DNA from: Gyromitra esculenta
Lineage: Eukaryota; Ascomycota; Pezizomycetes; Pezizales; Discinaceae
Assembly (NCBI GenBank): GCA_038503075.1
Contig: JBCAML010000022.1
Span: forward strand, 1-64,000
DNA length: 64,000 nt
Reading direction: 5' to 3'
Position numbers and translations under genes: made by a program. Within the stretch, counting starts at the first letter, position 1; each line of letters opens with the position of its first letter. Positions 1 to 11,767 of this stretch are shown piece by piece. The notes beneath the pieces are model-generated. The model did not search any database. It saw nothing but the letters and a program-made list of their open reading frames with translations, and was not told the DNA's origin.

Positions 1-83
1 AACCCTAAACCCTAAACCCTAAACCCTAAACCCTAAACCCTAAACCCTAAACCCTAAACCCTAAACCCTAAACCCTAAACCCT
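1..83. repeat. Telomeric repeat array, CCCTAAA x ~12
   Basis: Uninterrupted tandem array of the heptamer CCCTAAA from the first base, ending in CCCTTTTCAAG. The C-rich strand reads inward, as expected when the left edge of the window is a chromosome end. The unit is TTTAGGG on the G strand, the form best known from plants. Only about 83 bases are present, so the assembly may not hold the full telomere. Confidence 0.97.
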
Positions 84-634
84 TTTCAAGCCCATTCTCG
101 GATTAGGAAGGTGGTACAACCCTTGGCATCTTGGCACGGAACGGAACGGATGTTATCTCCGAGCCGGCTTGGCGTCTTGGCGTCGGACTTAGCGGAGCCC
201 TCGGGCCGAGGATAACCGACGGACCGAACAGCCGCCCCCTGCACGTAACACTGCATTGTGGCGGAGTGCATGACGCACGTAGTATCACCTGCATGTTTCT
301 GGGTTTACCCCGAGTTCTCCCGCATACCCGGATATTAGATGACGCGTACACAGGTTGAAATTACCCAAAAGAGTAACCAAACTCTGCCGCCGCTAGTCGA
401 TCGAAATTGCATCATCGTGGCTCGGCCGAGAGGCCTTCCGCCCGGATCCCCCTAAGATCCGGATCCGCCTTGAGGGTTGTATATATCCCCTCCTGTCTCA
501 GCTAACTGAGGAGTCTAGAAATCAGACGAAACCTCGTAGACGTTCAACAACGCACACGGTCTTAGCTTTCGACTTCCTTCCTGACTCCTTAACCGCGACT
601 ATACCCAGGAAACTAACGTTTCCCTCCCACATAG
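84..634. other. Telomere-proximal sequence, no gene recognised
   Basis: Moderately GC-rich sequence directly next to the telomere. Short open frames occur on both strands (for example 131-358) but none has a recognisable motif or a fitting intron. The frame around 565-634 reads as LRR-like protein and may be the broken 5' part of the gene that follows. No subtelomeric tandem array is seen. Confidence 0.5.
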
Positions 635-1486
635 GCGATTTACAGTTTTAGCCCTTACCATATCGTCTTCAAACAGTTGCGGAAGTTGCGCTTGATAAAC
701 CCCCGGCTGGAGGACGACGTCCTTTCTTCGTTTTTTCCTGCCGATAACGAACAAGTGACCGTGACGCATCTGTGGCTGGAGTTCCAGTGGAGGAGGATAG
801 TACCCTTTCTCGCTAAGAGAGGACATATCCCGAGCTTGACGCATCTGAATTGGGCTCACTCGACCAACGGTGTGGATACGGAATCGTATGTTTCCTTCAT
901 CACCGCCAACCCTCAGCTGCAATCCCTTCGATTCGAATACGCTTCCTCCAAGCTCACCGACGACCGTCTGATCCCCACCCTTTCATCCGGATTCAACAAC
1001 CTCACCTCGCTCGCCCTTGGCTGGGACATCGCGGTGATCCCGCCCCAATCGCTGCGCCTCATTGCCAAGATAACCCTTTTGAAACATCTCTGGCTGTGTG
1101 GGCATTACTCGCGGGAAGAATACTGGATGGTGGACCACGACTGCTTGCGTGAAGAGCTACATCCCCTGAAGCGTCTCGAGTGGCTCATCTTGGAAAATGA
1201 CGCATACCCCAACGGAAACTTCAGTTTCCCCCGCCGTCGAAAGTCGGTGGAGTGGGAGGATAGCCATCGCACACTCATGGTAGTTCAGGCGATAGGGCTT
1301 GCGCGAGGACATCCCAAGCTTGAGTGGGTATATTTTGGGGGTATTCCAATAGCTATCAAAAGAGCCATCAAAACGGTAGAAGGAGGAGGAGTAGAGGAAG
1401 TGACCCAGGTGGTTCCGTTGAAGAAAGTTAGGGATGAATGCGATGGCCTTTTGCAAGAGATGTGGGGTAAGCACCGCCAGGACTAG
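635..1486 (+). pseudogene. LRR/F-box-like protein, 5' end missing or frameshifted
   Basis: A frame open from 635 encodes about 280 residues with repeated leucine-rich phrases such as LRKLRL, LTHLNW, LQSLRF, LTSLALGW and LEWLILEN, each followed by a variable stretch. This is the pattern of fungal F-box/LRR-like proteins, which usually recruit substrates to SCF ubiquitin ligases; no F-box is visible here. There is no ATG near the start of the open frame: an in-frame TAG lies at 632-634, and the best upstream continuation (about 565-634) is in another frame. The 3' end is clean, with the C-terminus at 1486. I read it as a gene with a damaged or unresolved 5' end, about 0.6 kb from the telomere. 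A 5' intron with its acceptor at AAACAG just before 677 is an alternative. Function is inferred from repeat character only. Confidence 0.5.
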
Positions 1487-2564
1487 GTTTACGAAGGTAT
1501 GTGGGGGGAAAATGTGGATACAAGTGTTGCTAGCTTTGGCGATAACTGATCCTCTCCTGTAGATTTCGATGAGGGAGGGGGAGACACAGAAATTGATTGT
1601 CTTTACTATTCAGATATCTTACTCCAGGCATCTATGTATACACATCCGCGATCCATATCAAATAAGTCGCCGCTTTCTCCTCATTTATAATCTGTGACTC
1701 TGCTTGACGAGAAGAGAGCTGATAATAATGACTTCTCGGCCTAAATGGATTGCAGTATAACGGCTAAAAGAAGCAGGGTTTTCGGCGGCGGCAATCAGGG
1801 TAAGGGATCATAGCTGACGATTTGACCCTTTAGTCCAATTTTTAGAATGCCTGATAAAAATGTACCCAGCGGGCGAGGAATTTTAAATAGATAACGTTGG
1901 TCTTAATCAAAGTTAAGAGCAAGGGGCTATATCGCTACCTGCCATCTAAGTTTCCCCCCATACCCCTTAAATAAGTTCTAGTTGGTTTAGCATTTGCTCT
2001 CGATATGTTCTGTAATCATTGCAATGCTATCGCCGAAATAGATTTCAGGGTAGGAGACGTAGAGCTTGCAGATCAAGTCTCAGAATCCTTTGGACAGCTT
2101 TACAAGACGCATTACTTTGCCCACAGCATATTGCCTCCTCTGATCATACTTGTCACTATATCTTATTAAGGCTATAGACTTGAAATGATCATGACACGTT
2201 TCTATGCGCGCCAGCCGTTGTTTGAGATTTACTTCGCGGGCAGTTTCGCATAGTGAACCTGTGAAATTTATCATATATTTGCACGTCGCGAATCTAATAC
2301 GCAAGATCCTAGAATATCTGCACACCTTACCTACATGCGCTTATACGTTGAGTGTATCACTACAACAGCACCATCACAACCCCACCTGGTAACAGCCGTA
2401 AAATCAAGCTTTGTGGGGTCTCGCTTATTCCCGCAGAGCCTCATTCTCTCCGACCTCCGTCCACTCCTCATCCATCTGTCCTCCCCCCATGCTCATACTC
2501 CAACTCTGCTGTTTATACGGGTGCCACCATCCGACCCATCAGTTATTGCTGCTCCGATACTCCT
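1487..2564. other. Intergenic, AT-rich
   Basis: No gene recognised. The sequence is AT-rich and contains only short open frames without motifs. The last 200 bases are C-rich on the + strand (many CTCC and CCACC runs) and probably form the promoter and 5' leader of the HNH gene that starts at 2565. Confidence 0.5.
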
Positions 2565-3977
2565 ATGTCACAAGTACCACCTCTCCTCAGTGCCATCCTT
2601 GGGACTGGCCCTGAGTCTGCTACAAGCACTACTTCCAGCAATGTGCAAGATATGATCCATAGAATTTGCCATATCGCAGACTTAAGTCCTGAATACATCA
2701 CCCCTCAGGCTATCATCCCGTTGGTTAATATCCTGTCCTCTGCCCCTCCTTCCATTATTCAGCATTTTGTCGATTACTTGGTGTTTGGTTTACAACCTCC
2801 ACCCTCCCTCCCTCTAGATGACCACCACCCTGTAATGCCGCCAACCTCTGCCATCGTACCGACTCCTGGCCCTAACTCGACAGCTGCAAGTTTCCTTCTC
2901 GCTGTCACTGACAGCATCTCAATCGGTGTTCGTACATTCCTCGCGCGTGGTGGTCGCATCGTCTTTCGGCATCCCTCCTGTGATGATTATCCCGAACCCC
3001 CGCCCAAGCGTCGCAAAGGTAGCTCATCCCGTTCGTCGCAGCAGCGCTCTCGCTGTCGAAGACGCGATAAGCAGTCCTGTATCGTTACCGGTTCACCGGA
3101 TAATCTAGAAGTGGCACATATTTTACCATTTTCTATTGGTGTTGCTCAGAGAACTGGTCCCCAGGAAAGCAAAGAATCCAGTTCAGCGGCTAGGCCCGCC
3201 TTGGATACCTACTTTTGGGGATTCGTTGAGATGTTTCTGGGGCAGCCGGCCACATCAACACTGCGTGAGCGGTTCACGAAGCTTGATATCTTGGAAAATA
3301 TGCTGTTACTATGCGGGGGTGTCCATGCCTATTTTGGTTCTGGCAGGCTCGCGTTTATACCCCAGATGGAGGGCAGCATTTTTGATTCGGCTACAACACG
3401 AGAGGTTAGATGACTTGATCCCAATTCCCTCTCGGGCACGCTGTTGACAGTGAATCAGTACGCGGTCACCGTCATCTTCCCAAACCATAAGAACAAGGGA
3501 GTACCAAATATCACCAAGGAGCCGCTCTCGCCAGCCTCTCGTACAGTTGAGCGCATCCTGTCAGGGGATACTCTGACTCTCCAGACCGATGATTGCTTGG
3601 CGCAGCCGCTTCCACATCCAGCACTGCTCGCGCTGCACGCCATCGTCAGCCAGATCATAGCTGCGCAGGGGGCCGCTGACGTAGATCCGGCGCTAACGCG
3701 AAATGATTACTTGGACATGGAGGTATTGGCGGACGATGGCAGTAGCTACGATAACTCCGATGACGATTATGATGATATAGGCGGCAAAAAAGATGGAAAC
3801 AGGGAGGCAACGTGGGTCGAGCTTTGGGTTAACGGGAGTTCACTGCCTTCACAAATATGTACTATCCCTCCGAGCGAGTCCTACGGTGATGCAGAAAACC
3901 CTAGGCCCGTAGAAATAGTTATGACGGAGCGTGCCATTAGGGAGGTGGAGAGAATAGGGCTATATGAGGGTAAGTGA
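2565..3977 (+). CDS. HNH_2 domain protein (fungal HNH nuclease-like), 2 exons
   Basis: Exons 2565-3404 and 3459-3977, joined through a 54-nt intron (GTTAGA...ATCAG), give about 452 residues. The intron removes the single in-frame TGA at 3411. The ATG at 2565 is chosen because it opens a plausible N-terminus; the frame runs further upstream but is low complexity. Features in order: a Pro/Ser-rich N-terminus, a basic stretch (PPPKRRKGSSSR), then the HNH_2 core: CIVTGSPDNLEVAHILPFS (first His), a WGFVEMF segment, and ENMLLLCGGVHAYFGSGRLA (Asn and final His region). The acidic C-terminal part contains SYDNSDDDYDD. HNH_2 proteins are abundant and mostly uncharacterised in fungi; nuclease activity is not established. 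The 3' end holds GTAAGT at 3971, so a further intron that swaps the last two residues for a few others is possible. Confidence 0.72.
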
Positions 3978-6900
3978 GGGTAAGAATACGCAACTTGATA
4001 TCCTTTTAGTAAGTACGGAAACCAATATTAATCCCGTTTGCTACCCAAAAATCCATAAAAATATTGAACTTACACGCGAAGAGTAAATAAATGGGATGTC
4101 GGTGCCAGCAAGGATAATTTTAAAAACTATCATAAATCTCGTTTTCGCTCTCACAGTAAAATAATTGGACGCACAGATCTCCACTCAGTCAACAAAGTTT
4201 GTCGGAAAATTACCATACCAAGCTATACATCTATCTCTCGAAATCAGGAAACTTCCCAACCAACCCAGCCTAACTAGCAAAACATATGTTGAGAAAAATT
4301 TGATATATCTTTGCGATAGAGAAATCTTCGGGCCAGAAGGATTGTGCTCGGGAGGATATCGTATATCGGTGATTTATCCTACATTACATTGGCTGGGCGT
4401 GTCCGGTTATCTCTGGTTGTATAGGATGGGTTTAGGATTCGAATGCCATATTTCACCCCTCGTAAACATACCCTCTAGGTCAAGCTAGCACAGTTGTTTT
4501 TCTAGTTACAATACCCAAATGGGACTTAACAGTTCGTTATTATAATATATGTGTTATACGAGTATGAGGAACTATTATTATCATTATCTGCTGAGCATGC
4601 ATATGGCTTTCATATGATTCCTATCTACACGTATTTTCACTCATCACTTACTATGCACTGCGTATCTAGAATTCTCACACACACCCCCCCTTCGTTAGGT
4701 CTCTATTCGTTAGGGGCCTGAATATTAGGAGTAGCAAAAGCCACATCAACCGATAATCATGATAGTAATGGAACGGGTTGGTAGGCGCCTATTAAAAGAG
4801 AAGCAAAATCAGTGCATAGATGAAACGAATCAAATGTTTCTCGCCTAAGGGTTTTAGAATGCTAACTCTCCTTTATGTTTTTGTATATTGTGCCGTCCGC
4901 CCTTGTGGTTGATCTAGTGAATTGAATCTCGGTAATGATAGGTTGCGTCGTAAAGTATCACTCAACTCAAGGCTTCGGGTAAATCTTGGATATATGGTAT
5001 ATATCCATAGGTTTCCTAGTGTTCCATTGGTACTTCATTATTCGGGATGCCGATATCGGTTCGGTCAACAGTCTCACCTGCTAATGGGAGTTGCTCGGGC
5101 CGATCTATTTGGCGCCCAAAGAGCCCCCACAAACCTGTTTATATATGACTCTATGGGAAGTATATATATGGGGTTCTTTGCCCGTTCTTCTGTTCTCTTT
5201 TCTCTTCTGTACTTTACTCGAGACTGAATATCACATATCTATTCGTTATATTCAATAGTAAACATTTGACTTTCAGTTCTATTCTAACACTCATGTCGTC
5301 AAAAAGAGCAAACTCTAGCATTAGGAAGCATGTTCCCATAGCTACATATGCAGTTTTTTTTTAATACTGTACTACTTTGAATGACTGTTTATATTATTTT
5401 TGATATAACTTCCTATTTAAGTATTGAGGGCTTGGGGCTAGTGACATAAACAGTACCTCAAAGTTTCTTTTTTTGTTCAACTCATTAATTGCAACTAGCA
5501 CTAAAGCTATGACAATACATATAATCCCACAACCCCATAATTTTCCCTCTTTCCTTATATACCATCTTCTTGGCCACATAATCCAAAGCCCACGCTTTCT
5601 TCTCTTCCAAAACACCTAAAGGTATCCGAGAATGTAGGTGCTGAACTCCGGGGATTGGATCAAATCAAAGCCACTCGTCCGTCTCATGCCTAACCCCTCG
5701 TGATTTGTTAATGTTTACTATTATAACAGTGTAGAAAGTAGGAAATTTAGTTTATAGTGTGTATCCTAATCTAAAGAGCACGTATAAGAAACGTCGCACG
5801 ATAACTTTATAAATACGTAAACTACGAGGAGTTAATATCCGTTTAGTAGTCCTTTAGTCACAGAGGGGTATCCCGGATTCAGATTTCCAAATTTTACGTA
5901 CTATAGCACTTCAATTAAAACGTGCGAGGCATGAGATGGGCCACTGGCAACCACTCCGAAAACTCACCTATTAGTCTCCTTGATATAACTACACCCTAAC
6001 ACACCCACCATCTTATTTAAAAGTTGTTCATAAATCAGTAGCATCCCATAATTATCTAGGCTTATTTTTCCTGTGTGATGTGTGAGAAGGGGCCTGGTAG
6101 CTTAGTCTATATCTGCTGTAACCCGTTGTCGAATTGATATCCAAAATAGCTACCCGGCTTCGGAATTTAAGTTCAAGTACATTCTGTGAAAGATAATCAC
6201 ACATACGCATGTCAGTCATTCAAGAAGACGCAGGATGATATACCCCCTAGAGATATACCTGCTGCTGTGCATCCCCCATATAACGTCTGCTCCCTAGACC
6301 CATCTTTGCTCTCCCAATCTTCTAGCAATAGATCTTGTTTCTCGTTTATCAATATCCGTCACCCTTTTTACCCTAATGTCGCAAACATTTGGTCGCCTTA
6401 CCACTTGTCAACTACAGTCGAACCTGACTGAGTGTAGTGTTGATGGGTGGTTGGTAGCAGCTATTGAACGCAAATTTGGTGGAGGAAATGTTGTAGCAGG
6501 TTAATTATCTTGAATCTGACGCATTGCCGAGTTCTTGACCTAGCGCCCCTCCTTTCTATTTAATGGGCGATTAACATATAACCTAGTTCTTAAATTTCTA
6601 TGGCAATCAGAAATAGCCGGCATAGCGTGGAATAATCACAGTGAGAACTTAATATAACCATCTAACAAGTTGCGATCTTATTGTAATAGCTTAGCTAAAC
6701 CTATTCATGATCAAACATCGTACGAGCAGGCTAAATGATATACCGAACATTCCTATGCATAATATATCGATACCCACAGTGTTCTGATGACTCGCCATGT
6801 GCCCAAAATTATGAGCTTGAGTCTGTAGCTATTAAGCTATTAAGAGCATGCTAGTTTGAGAGTTTTTAGTGAGTTTATTTCAAAACTTAGTTCACGTATT

Positions 6901-7071
6901 TCTAGTTTCCTGCACTCAACTTCTCCTAGCACCCTTCCCCTAGCACCTCCTACTATCTCAATCACAAACAAAAACTCATTTATCTACCTCAACAGCGAAA
7001 CCTCCTTACTTCCCACCGGCAAATCCTGTTTCCCGAGGACCGAATAGTCATTATAGTACACCTTTACTAGG
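3978..7071. other. AT-rich gene-poor stretch
   Basis: Three kilobases of AT-rich sequence with only short open frames (for example 4165-4488, 4922-5227, 6186-6431) that show no family motif, no signal peptide followed by a fitting exon, and no spliceable extension. No long direct or inverted repeat was found by eye. It may be old, mutated subtelomeric or transposon sequence. Confidence 0.5.
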
Positions 7072-7682
7072 TCAGCAAGCACCACCACCACCACCACCAA
7101 GATCAAGGCCACATACCCTCCAGCTCCCTTCAATTTCCGCATTTGGCATAAGCAAAAAATCCTTTGCCGAAAGATCATCGTCCGATTCGCGATAATCTAG
7201 ATAGAGCCCGCCACAATTTCCACATCCCTGGCGGCGAAAACTGAATCCAACCGTAAGAGCACCCGGCGTCTAAACTATTAGCACTAATCTCTGGAGGTCG
7301 ATGTAGTGAGCTTACGGTAGGATCCGCAATGAAAGAGAACGTGTAAAGGCCAGCAGTGGAAGTTGGAAAAAGAGCGCCGTAGAGCCCGGTAGATACCTCG
7401 CGGAGGGTTCCTGGTGCTGTAGGGTCAAGATACTACGAGATATTAGCTATGTTTGCAATGAGAGGGGCAGAAGCACAGTACAGCGTCGAAGCCGGGGAAG
7501 TTCAGCGTAATATTGAAAGAGACCTGGCCTTGATCTAGTTCAACATACCCATTGTAGCGGGGGTAAAGCTGGGGATAGTTCCAAACACGGAGTTTGAAAG
7601 TGTCAAGGGTAGGAGGGGTCTGGGGAGCTGCGAGAACAGTGAAAGCACAAAGCACAAGGTTTGTGAGAATGGCAATCTTCAT
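7072..7682 (-). CDS. Small secreted protein, 3 exons
   Basis: Exons on the minus strand 7682-7482, 7432-7316 and 7269-7072, split by two phase-0 introns of 49 and 46 nt (GTACTG...TCGTAG; GTAAGC...TGCTAATAGTTTAG with a good branch site), give 171 residues. Residues 1-18 are a clear signal peptide (MKIAILTNLVLCAFTVLA, then AP). The mature part has NITL, a possible glycosylation site, an aromatic middle (GLYTFSFIADPT) and a C-terminal RRQGCGNCGGLYLDY motif with two close cysteines, ending in a Gly run. A strong donor GTATGT near the 3' end suggests the last 20 or so residues could be intronic, with a TAA straight after the acceptor. No family is recognised; a secreted accessory or effector-like role is only an inference from the signal peptide and subtelomeric position. 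Confidence 0.62.
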
Positions 7683-9084
7683 GTTAGGAGTAGGGACGAG
7701 AGGTGAGTGTGTGAGTGTGTATTGATAAGATAGAATATGAACAATCTAATGAGATGAGGATTGAATGTGCTACCTTTACTAGATATTTATACTATTGCTT
7801 GAAGACAAGATATGCCTCTTAGCTCAGGGGAAGATTTGTTAGCCAAGCGAGTGATCTAACAGTATCATGCAGGTTGACAGCTAACTAGGATATACCATCC
7901 TACTGAGACTTCCTGGTTCCACAGTAGTGGTGAGCGAGCTAGGTAGACTTGCAATGACGAATTCCGTATTATCCAAAACTTTCAGTAAACCATTGGATAT
8001 TCATGGGAAAGAACCAGAGCACCGTTGATATCGCTCGAGAGTACTTTTTACCACACGATCTAAAGAAAATTAGGGGCCACCCTTTCATCGTAGGCTAACA
8101 TGAAGATTCTTTTCAATAAGGTCTCGATATCAATTGATACCAACTCGTAACGAATATGAGTTCATCACACGGGTATTTTTTTGCGATATGCTATGAATAG
8201 ATTCTACAGTTAGGACTTCTTGGCCCCTCGCTATACACTCGGAAAGCGTCACCCGTTTGTCCCGGTCGAGGTATCCTAGTCCTGTGCTACGATAACTAGT
8301 CGTAGACACGCCAAAATATATATGGACTAGAAAAAAAGAGAGCTGAAGAGTATGGAGAGAAATGTAGGCATCGCGGTTGGGTTACCCGGGAATATACTTC
8401 TACTTCTGGTTTCGTTGCAGCGACATAGTTAGTTCTTTTGCTCATGGTGATTGGCTTTGTGTAACCACGTACCTGAACCGTTTAACCTTGTTCAATCGGA
8501 AGCCGAGGAACCCAAATGTGCAGTTCCTTAAATAGAAGTGCGATATATTTCTATAAGTACTCTAGTTTAAACGACATCCTGGCGCGAGGATACACGACCT
8601 TAATTCAACCTCTCCCTCGTCAGCCAGTTAAGACGATAGGGCTGAAATCACGCGATATTCTTCAAGAGTACCCAAAACGGGAAAAAGGTAAGCTATGGGT
8701 CTAGGTGATACATATCTAGCTACGTACGTTAGCTTATGGAGACTAGTCCCGATCATTTGTTAATTTAACCTATCGATCAAGTTACAGCCAGAATAAATTT
8801 ATTTAACGGATATTCTAGTTTATAAATTAGAAACGTCGATCATAAAATATCACTCGAAATTACCTTCCAAGTTGTATTATATTGATAGTGTATTGATGGT
8901 ATCCAAATACATTTGAAACTATCACTCAGGTGTATCTGCTGTCTAAGTCAAGGGTATTGATCTCCTTCACTTTATCAATATTCCCAAACCCCCTTGAATC
9001 TGAACGCATACGGTGTTAATCCAAAATTCATGTCTTTACTGGCCCCCCTATTCCTTGCACTAGGGTATCCAACAGCTTTTAAAG
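7683..9084. other. Intergenic, AT-rich; promoter of the secreted-protein gene at its left end
   Basis: The minus-strand gene at 7682 has TATAAATATC-like sequence near 7785-7795, about 105 bases before its ATG. The remainder is AT-rich, with only short frames (for example 8516-8704) lacking motifs. No repeat was recognised. Confidence 0.45.
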
Positions 9085-11318
9085 TTAGCTAGTTGCTTGT
9101 CTGTTCAGTTTAGCGCAACATACCCAACGTTCCAAATCCTCTTTATTTTGTTTCAGCTCTTCAGTTTTATGATCCAGCTTATCTGTTATTTGTGTCAGCG
9201 ACTAAAACAGGAGGTCAATGATATTCGAGATCGAGGTATATCCTACCAGATGTACAATAAACTATACTAGCCAGTTTCCGATCACTGTGGATTTCCCTCA
9301 TAAACCTCTCCGCTTTGGCATCGCTGCCAACTTGGCTGACCTGGAAGACGACGGCTTTACGATTTTTAGCGAGCGGGGGGTGCACCCTCTGGATCTCGCG
9401 CAAGAAAACGACGACTTACAGGTATGTGGATAACCATGAAGTTTCAATGTTTTCCGACATTCATACAACACCTCCTTGAAGTATTCTTTCGTTTCTCCAT
9501 TCGGCTAGAAATAAATTATTAGCGCTCGCTTGTGGGATTAACGTTGCAAACCCACCTCACCATCCGTTACAATGGTAACCAACACCGGCTTTACCAATGT
9601 CCCCTCTCTCGTCTTACTAAAAACCATTGGTTCCAAAATCTTGTTTTGCAGTTGTGTCCCAATTCGCGTGTACATTCCATTATAATCTATATCCTTCAAT
9701 ATCTCCTCGACTTGGCCTCGCGTCTTGATATTGTTGAAATCGCTATCCGTCTTCGAGTTGAAGAATCTTAATTTGATCCCTTCTTTATCGAGTCTTGTTG
9801 TGATTTGCGTCACTCGTTGGATCATTTCCTCCATGGCAGCCTGACGGCTCGGGTCCATCGAAGAACTATCATCTGTTTGCACCACTCTCAGCAGATTCTC
9901 GCACAGTGGGAGGAACTATTACCGCAGAAGATAACCGTGTCGTAGAGTGAGACTCTTGCCATATCAACAATGTCGTTTCGTTTGTTTAGCGTAGGGTATG
10001 TTTTGCGCATGAGCTCTAGGACCCGCTGACTTATCACTGATACAGAAGGGTCATCGGCACCACGAGGATAGAAGCGCCGAAGGTCGAGAGTGTCCATGAA
10101 GTTGGTTAACTTCTGGGAGAATACCTCTACCGTTCGGGCTTCATTCTGGAAATGAAAGGAAGGTTATGTTATGCGCACGAAGGACAAGAGTAGAGGTAGA
10201 GGGTGAAGACTTACAGCAGAGGCGGGTAACCAGTCGCAAGAGCCAGTTCTAGATGGTCCCTCTTTTTGCGTAGAAGCTTCTGCGGTTGTAATGGGATCGG
10301 AACGTTGTGCTGGCCGCGGAGGAAGTATTATTTCCCTAGCGATTTTCGGACCGGCACCGCTAGAGGATGAAGCAGATGTAGTGCTAGCTGCTCGACTTGA
10401 TATTCTTCGCCGCGGTGGGGCAAACTTCGCTGGTGTGCAGGAAGGCTTAACAGTGGCTCGATGTGAGGAAGGTCCGGGATCTGGGGCGGTATGAGAAGGC
10501 GCACTCTTGTGCTCGGCCGTGACTACTTCCACATCTGCGGTGTCAGGTGGTTTGCTGTCGGGGGCGCCGGAAACAACAGAATCAACAGTGATCGTGACAG
10601 CCGTGACAGCCGTGACAGCCACTGTTTCCTGGTGACCGGTGTGTGTACTCTCAGGGCGGAAGTGTGGTAAAGAAATACTCTCTAGTCCGTGATAGTTATC
10701 GAACGGGGCTAGAATAACAGCAGCTGGCTCGTGCTCGGTATGGGCCTGGGCTTCGGGGATTTCCTCCACATGATCGGTTGGCCTGTCCGCATGGGTCTGG
10801 AAAGTATCCTCGCTTGATACGGCCTCAACGGCGGCGGCGGCGGCGATATGGCTCTCATCTGTTTGCGGGTTGTGGTGGTTGCCCTCACGCCGGGCAGACC
10901 TAGTCCGCTTGCTAGTCCGCTTGCTAGTCCGTGCGTCTATTTCGGTGCGGCCGGTGCGGCCGGTGCTAGTATTAAGGATTTTGGAGGTAGCGCTCGAACC
11001 CTGGAGCGGCACTACTACTTGTCCGCTGTTTTCAAAAACAGCTTCAATCCTTTCAGCCTCCTTGGACAGCTTCCTAACCTCGTTCGTAGCTGCGGGCCTC
11101 CTCTTACTACCGCGCGTTTTAGTGTTAGTAGTAGTAGCAACAGCTACCGTTTCTTTTCTCCTCTGGGTGTCGGTGGTTCGCTTGATATTTGTAGGGGCCT
11201 GCTTCGTGCGAGTGGGCTTTGGATGGGTACGGCGTTGTCTGTATTCGGGTTGTTGAGAGAGAGCATCTCCCACGGCTACAAAAGGCCAGCAGCAGGGCCG
11301 ACAGAATGACAAGCACAT
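9085..11318 (-). CDS. von Willebrand factor A domain protein with long disordered N-terminus, 6 exons
   Basis: Minus-strand exons 11318-10215, 10145-9923, 9872-9556, 9504-9420, 9354-9247 and 9182-9085 join in frame through introns of 50-69 nt and give about 644 residues. Residues 1-368 are low complexity (Ser/Thr/Pro/Ala-rich, basic patches) with a Cys-rich start, MCLSFCRPCCWPF, that could be lipid-modified. The vWA domain follows: SLYDTVIFCDDSSSM puts the MIDAS motif DxSxS at about 443-447, RIGTQL supplies the threonine, and TIVTDGE the second aspartate; SVVFQVSQVGSDAKAERF continues the fold. All metal-site residues are present. vWA proteins bind partners through a Mg2+ site; many fungal ones are uncharacterised. 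The last exon (DKLDHKTEELKQNKEDLERW) fits but its end is less certain. The long N-terminal exon is rather GC-rich compared with its flanks. Confidence 0.72.
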
Positions 11319-11767
11319 AATATTGGATGGAATACCGTATAATGTAAATTATGGGAAAATTATGGAGCAGAAGGAAATGGTAGTATCCTGTACTAGATTA
11401 GGTCTGGAAATGAAACCTTAGAGATCCAACAACCTTCTGATAGTGGAAATCCAGTATGCTGAATTCATTCCTATCGATTAAAGCTCTCCTGATTCGTTTC
11501 GTATCGAGTCCACAGACCAAAGAGGCCTAAGGTTTTGAAATCTCAGGTGCTAAAGAGGTGAAGAGATAGAAGAGTGATTTGGTACTTTGAGTTTATCCTG
11601 TTCGTTTTTGGACTGACATGCGTTACGAAATAAATAAACACAAACTCGTAGCCTGAAACGCCACAAACGACGATAGTGAGCACGATAGGTCAAGCTACCT
11701 TATAACTGCTAAGCCTGCAGAGACCTACTTCAAGGCAAGGCTGTGAATATTTGAGTATCGATACCTA
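11319..11767. other. Intergenic upstream of the vWA gene
   Basis: No gene is recognised. This should hold the promoter of the minus-strand vWA gene. An element with inverted termini begins immediately after it. Confidence 0.4.

Noticed and set aside
1..83. Plant origin of the whole contig, from the TTTAGGG telomere
   Set aside because: Introns, P450s, chromovirus, Tad-like LINEs, HNH_2 and rvt are all fungal in character.
2352..2564. Upstream start for the HNH gene at 2352
   Set aside because: The extra N-terminus is low complexity and unlike a folded domain; the ATG at 2565 is simpler. It cannot be fully excluded.
4165..6431. Short open frames in the AT-rich stretch as genes
   Set aside because: No motif, no signal peptide followed by a fitting exon, and lengths expected by chance.
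10291..11309. Long plus-strand open frames opposite the vWA gene
   Set aside because: They are shadows of GC-rich exon 1; the minus-strand frame joins to a conserved vWA domain by five introns.
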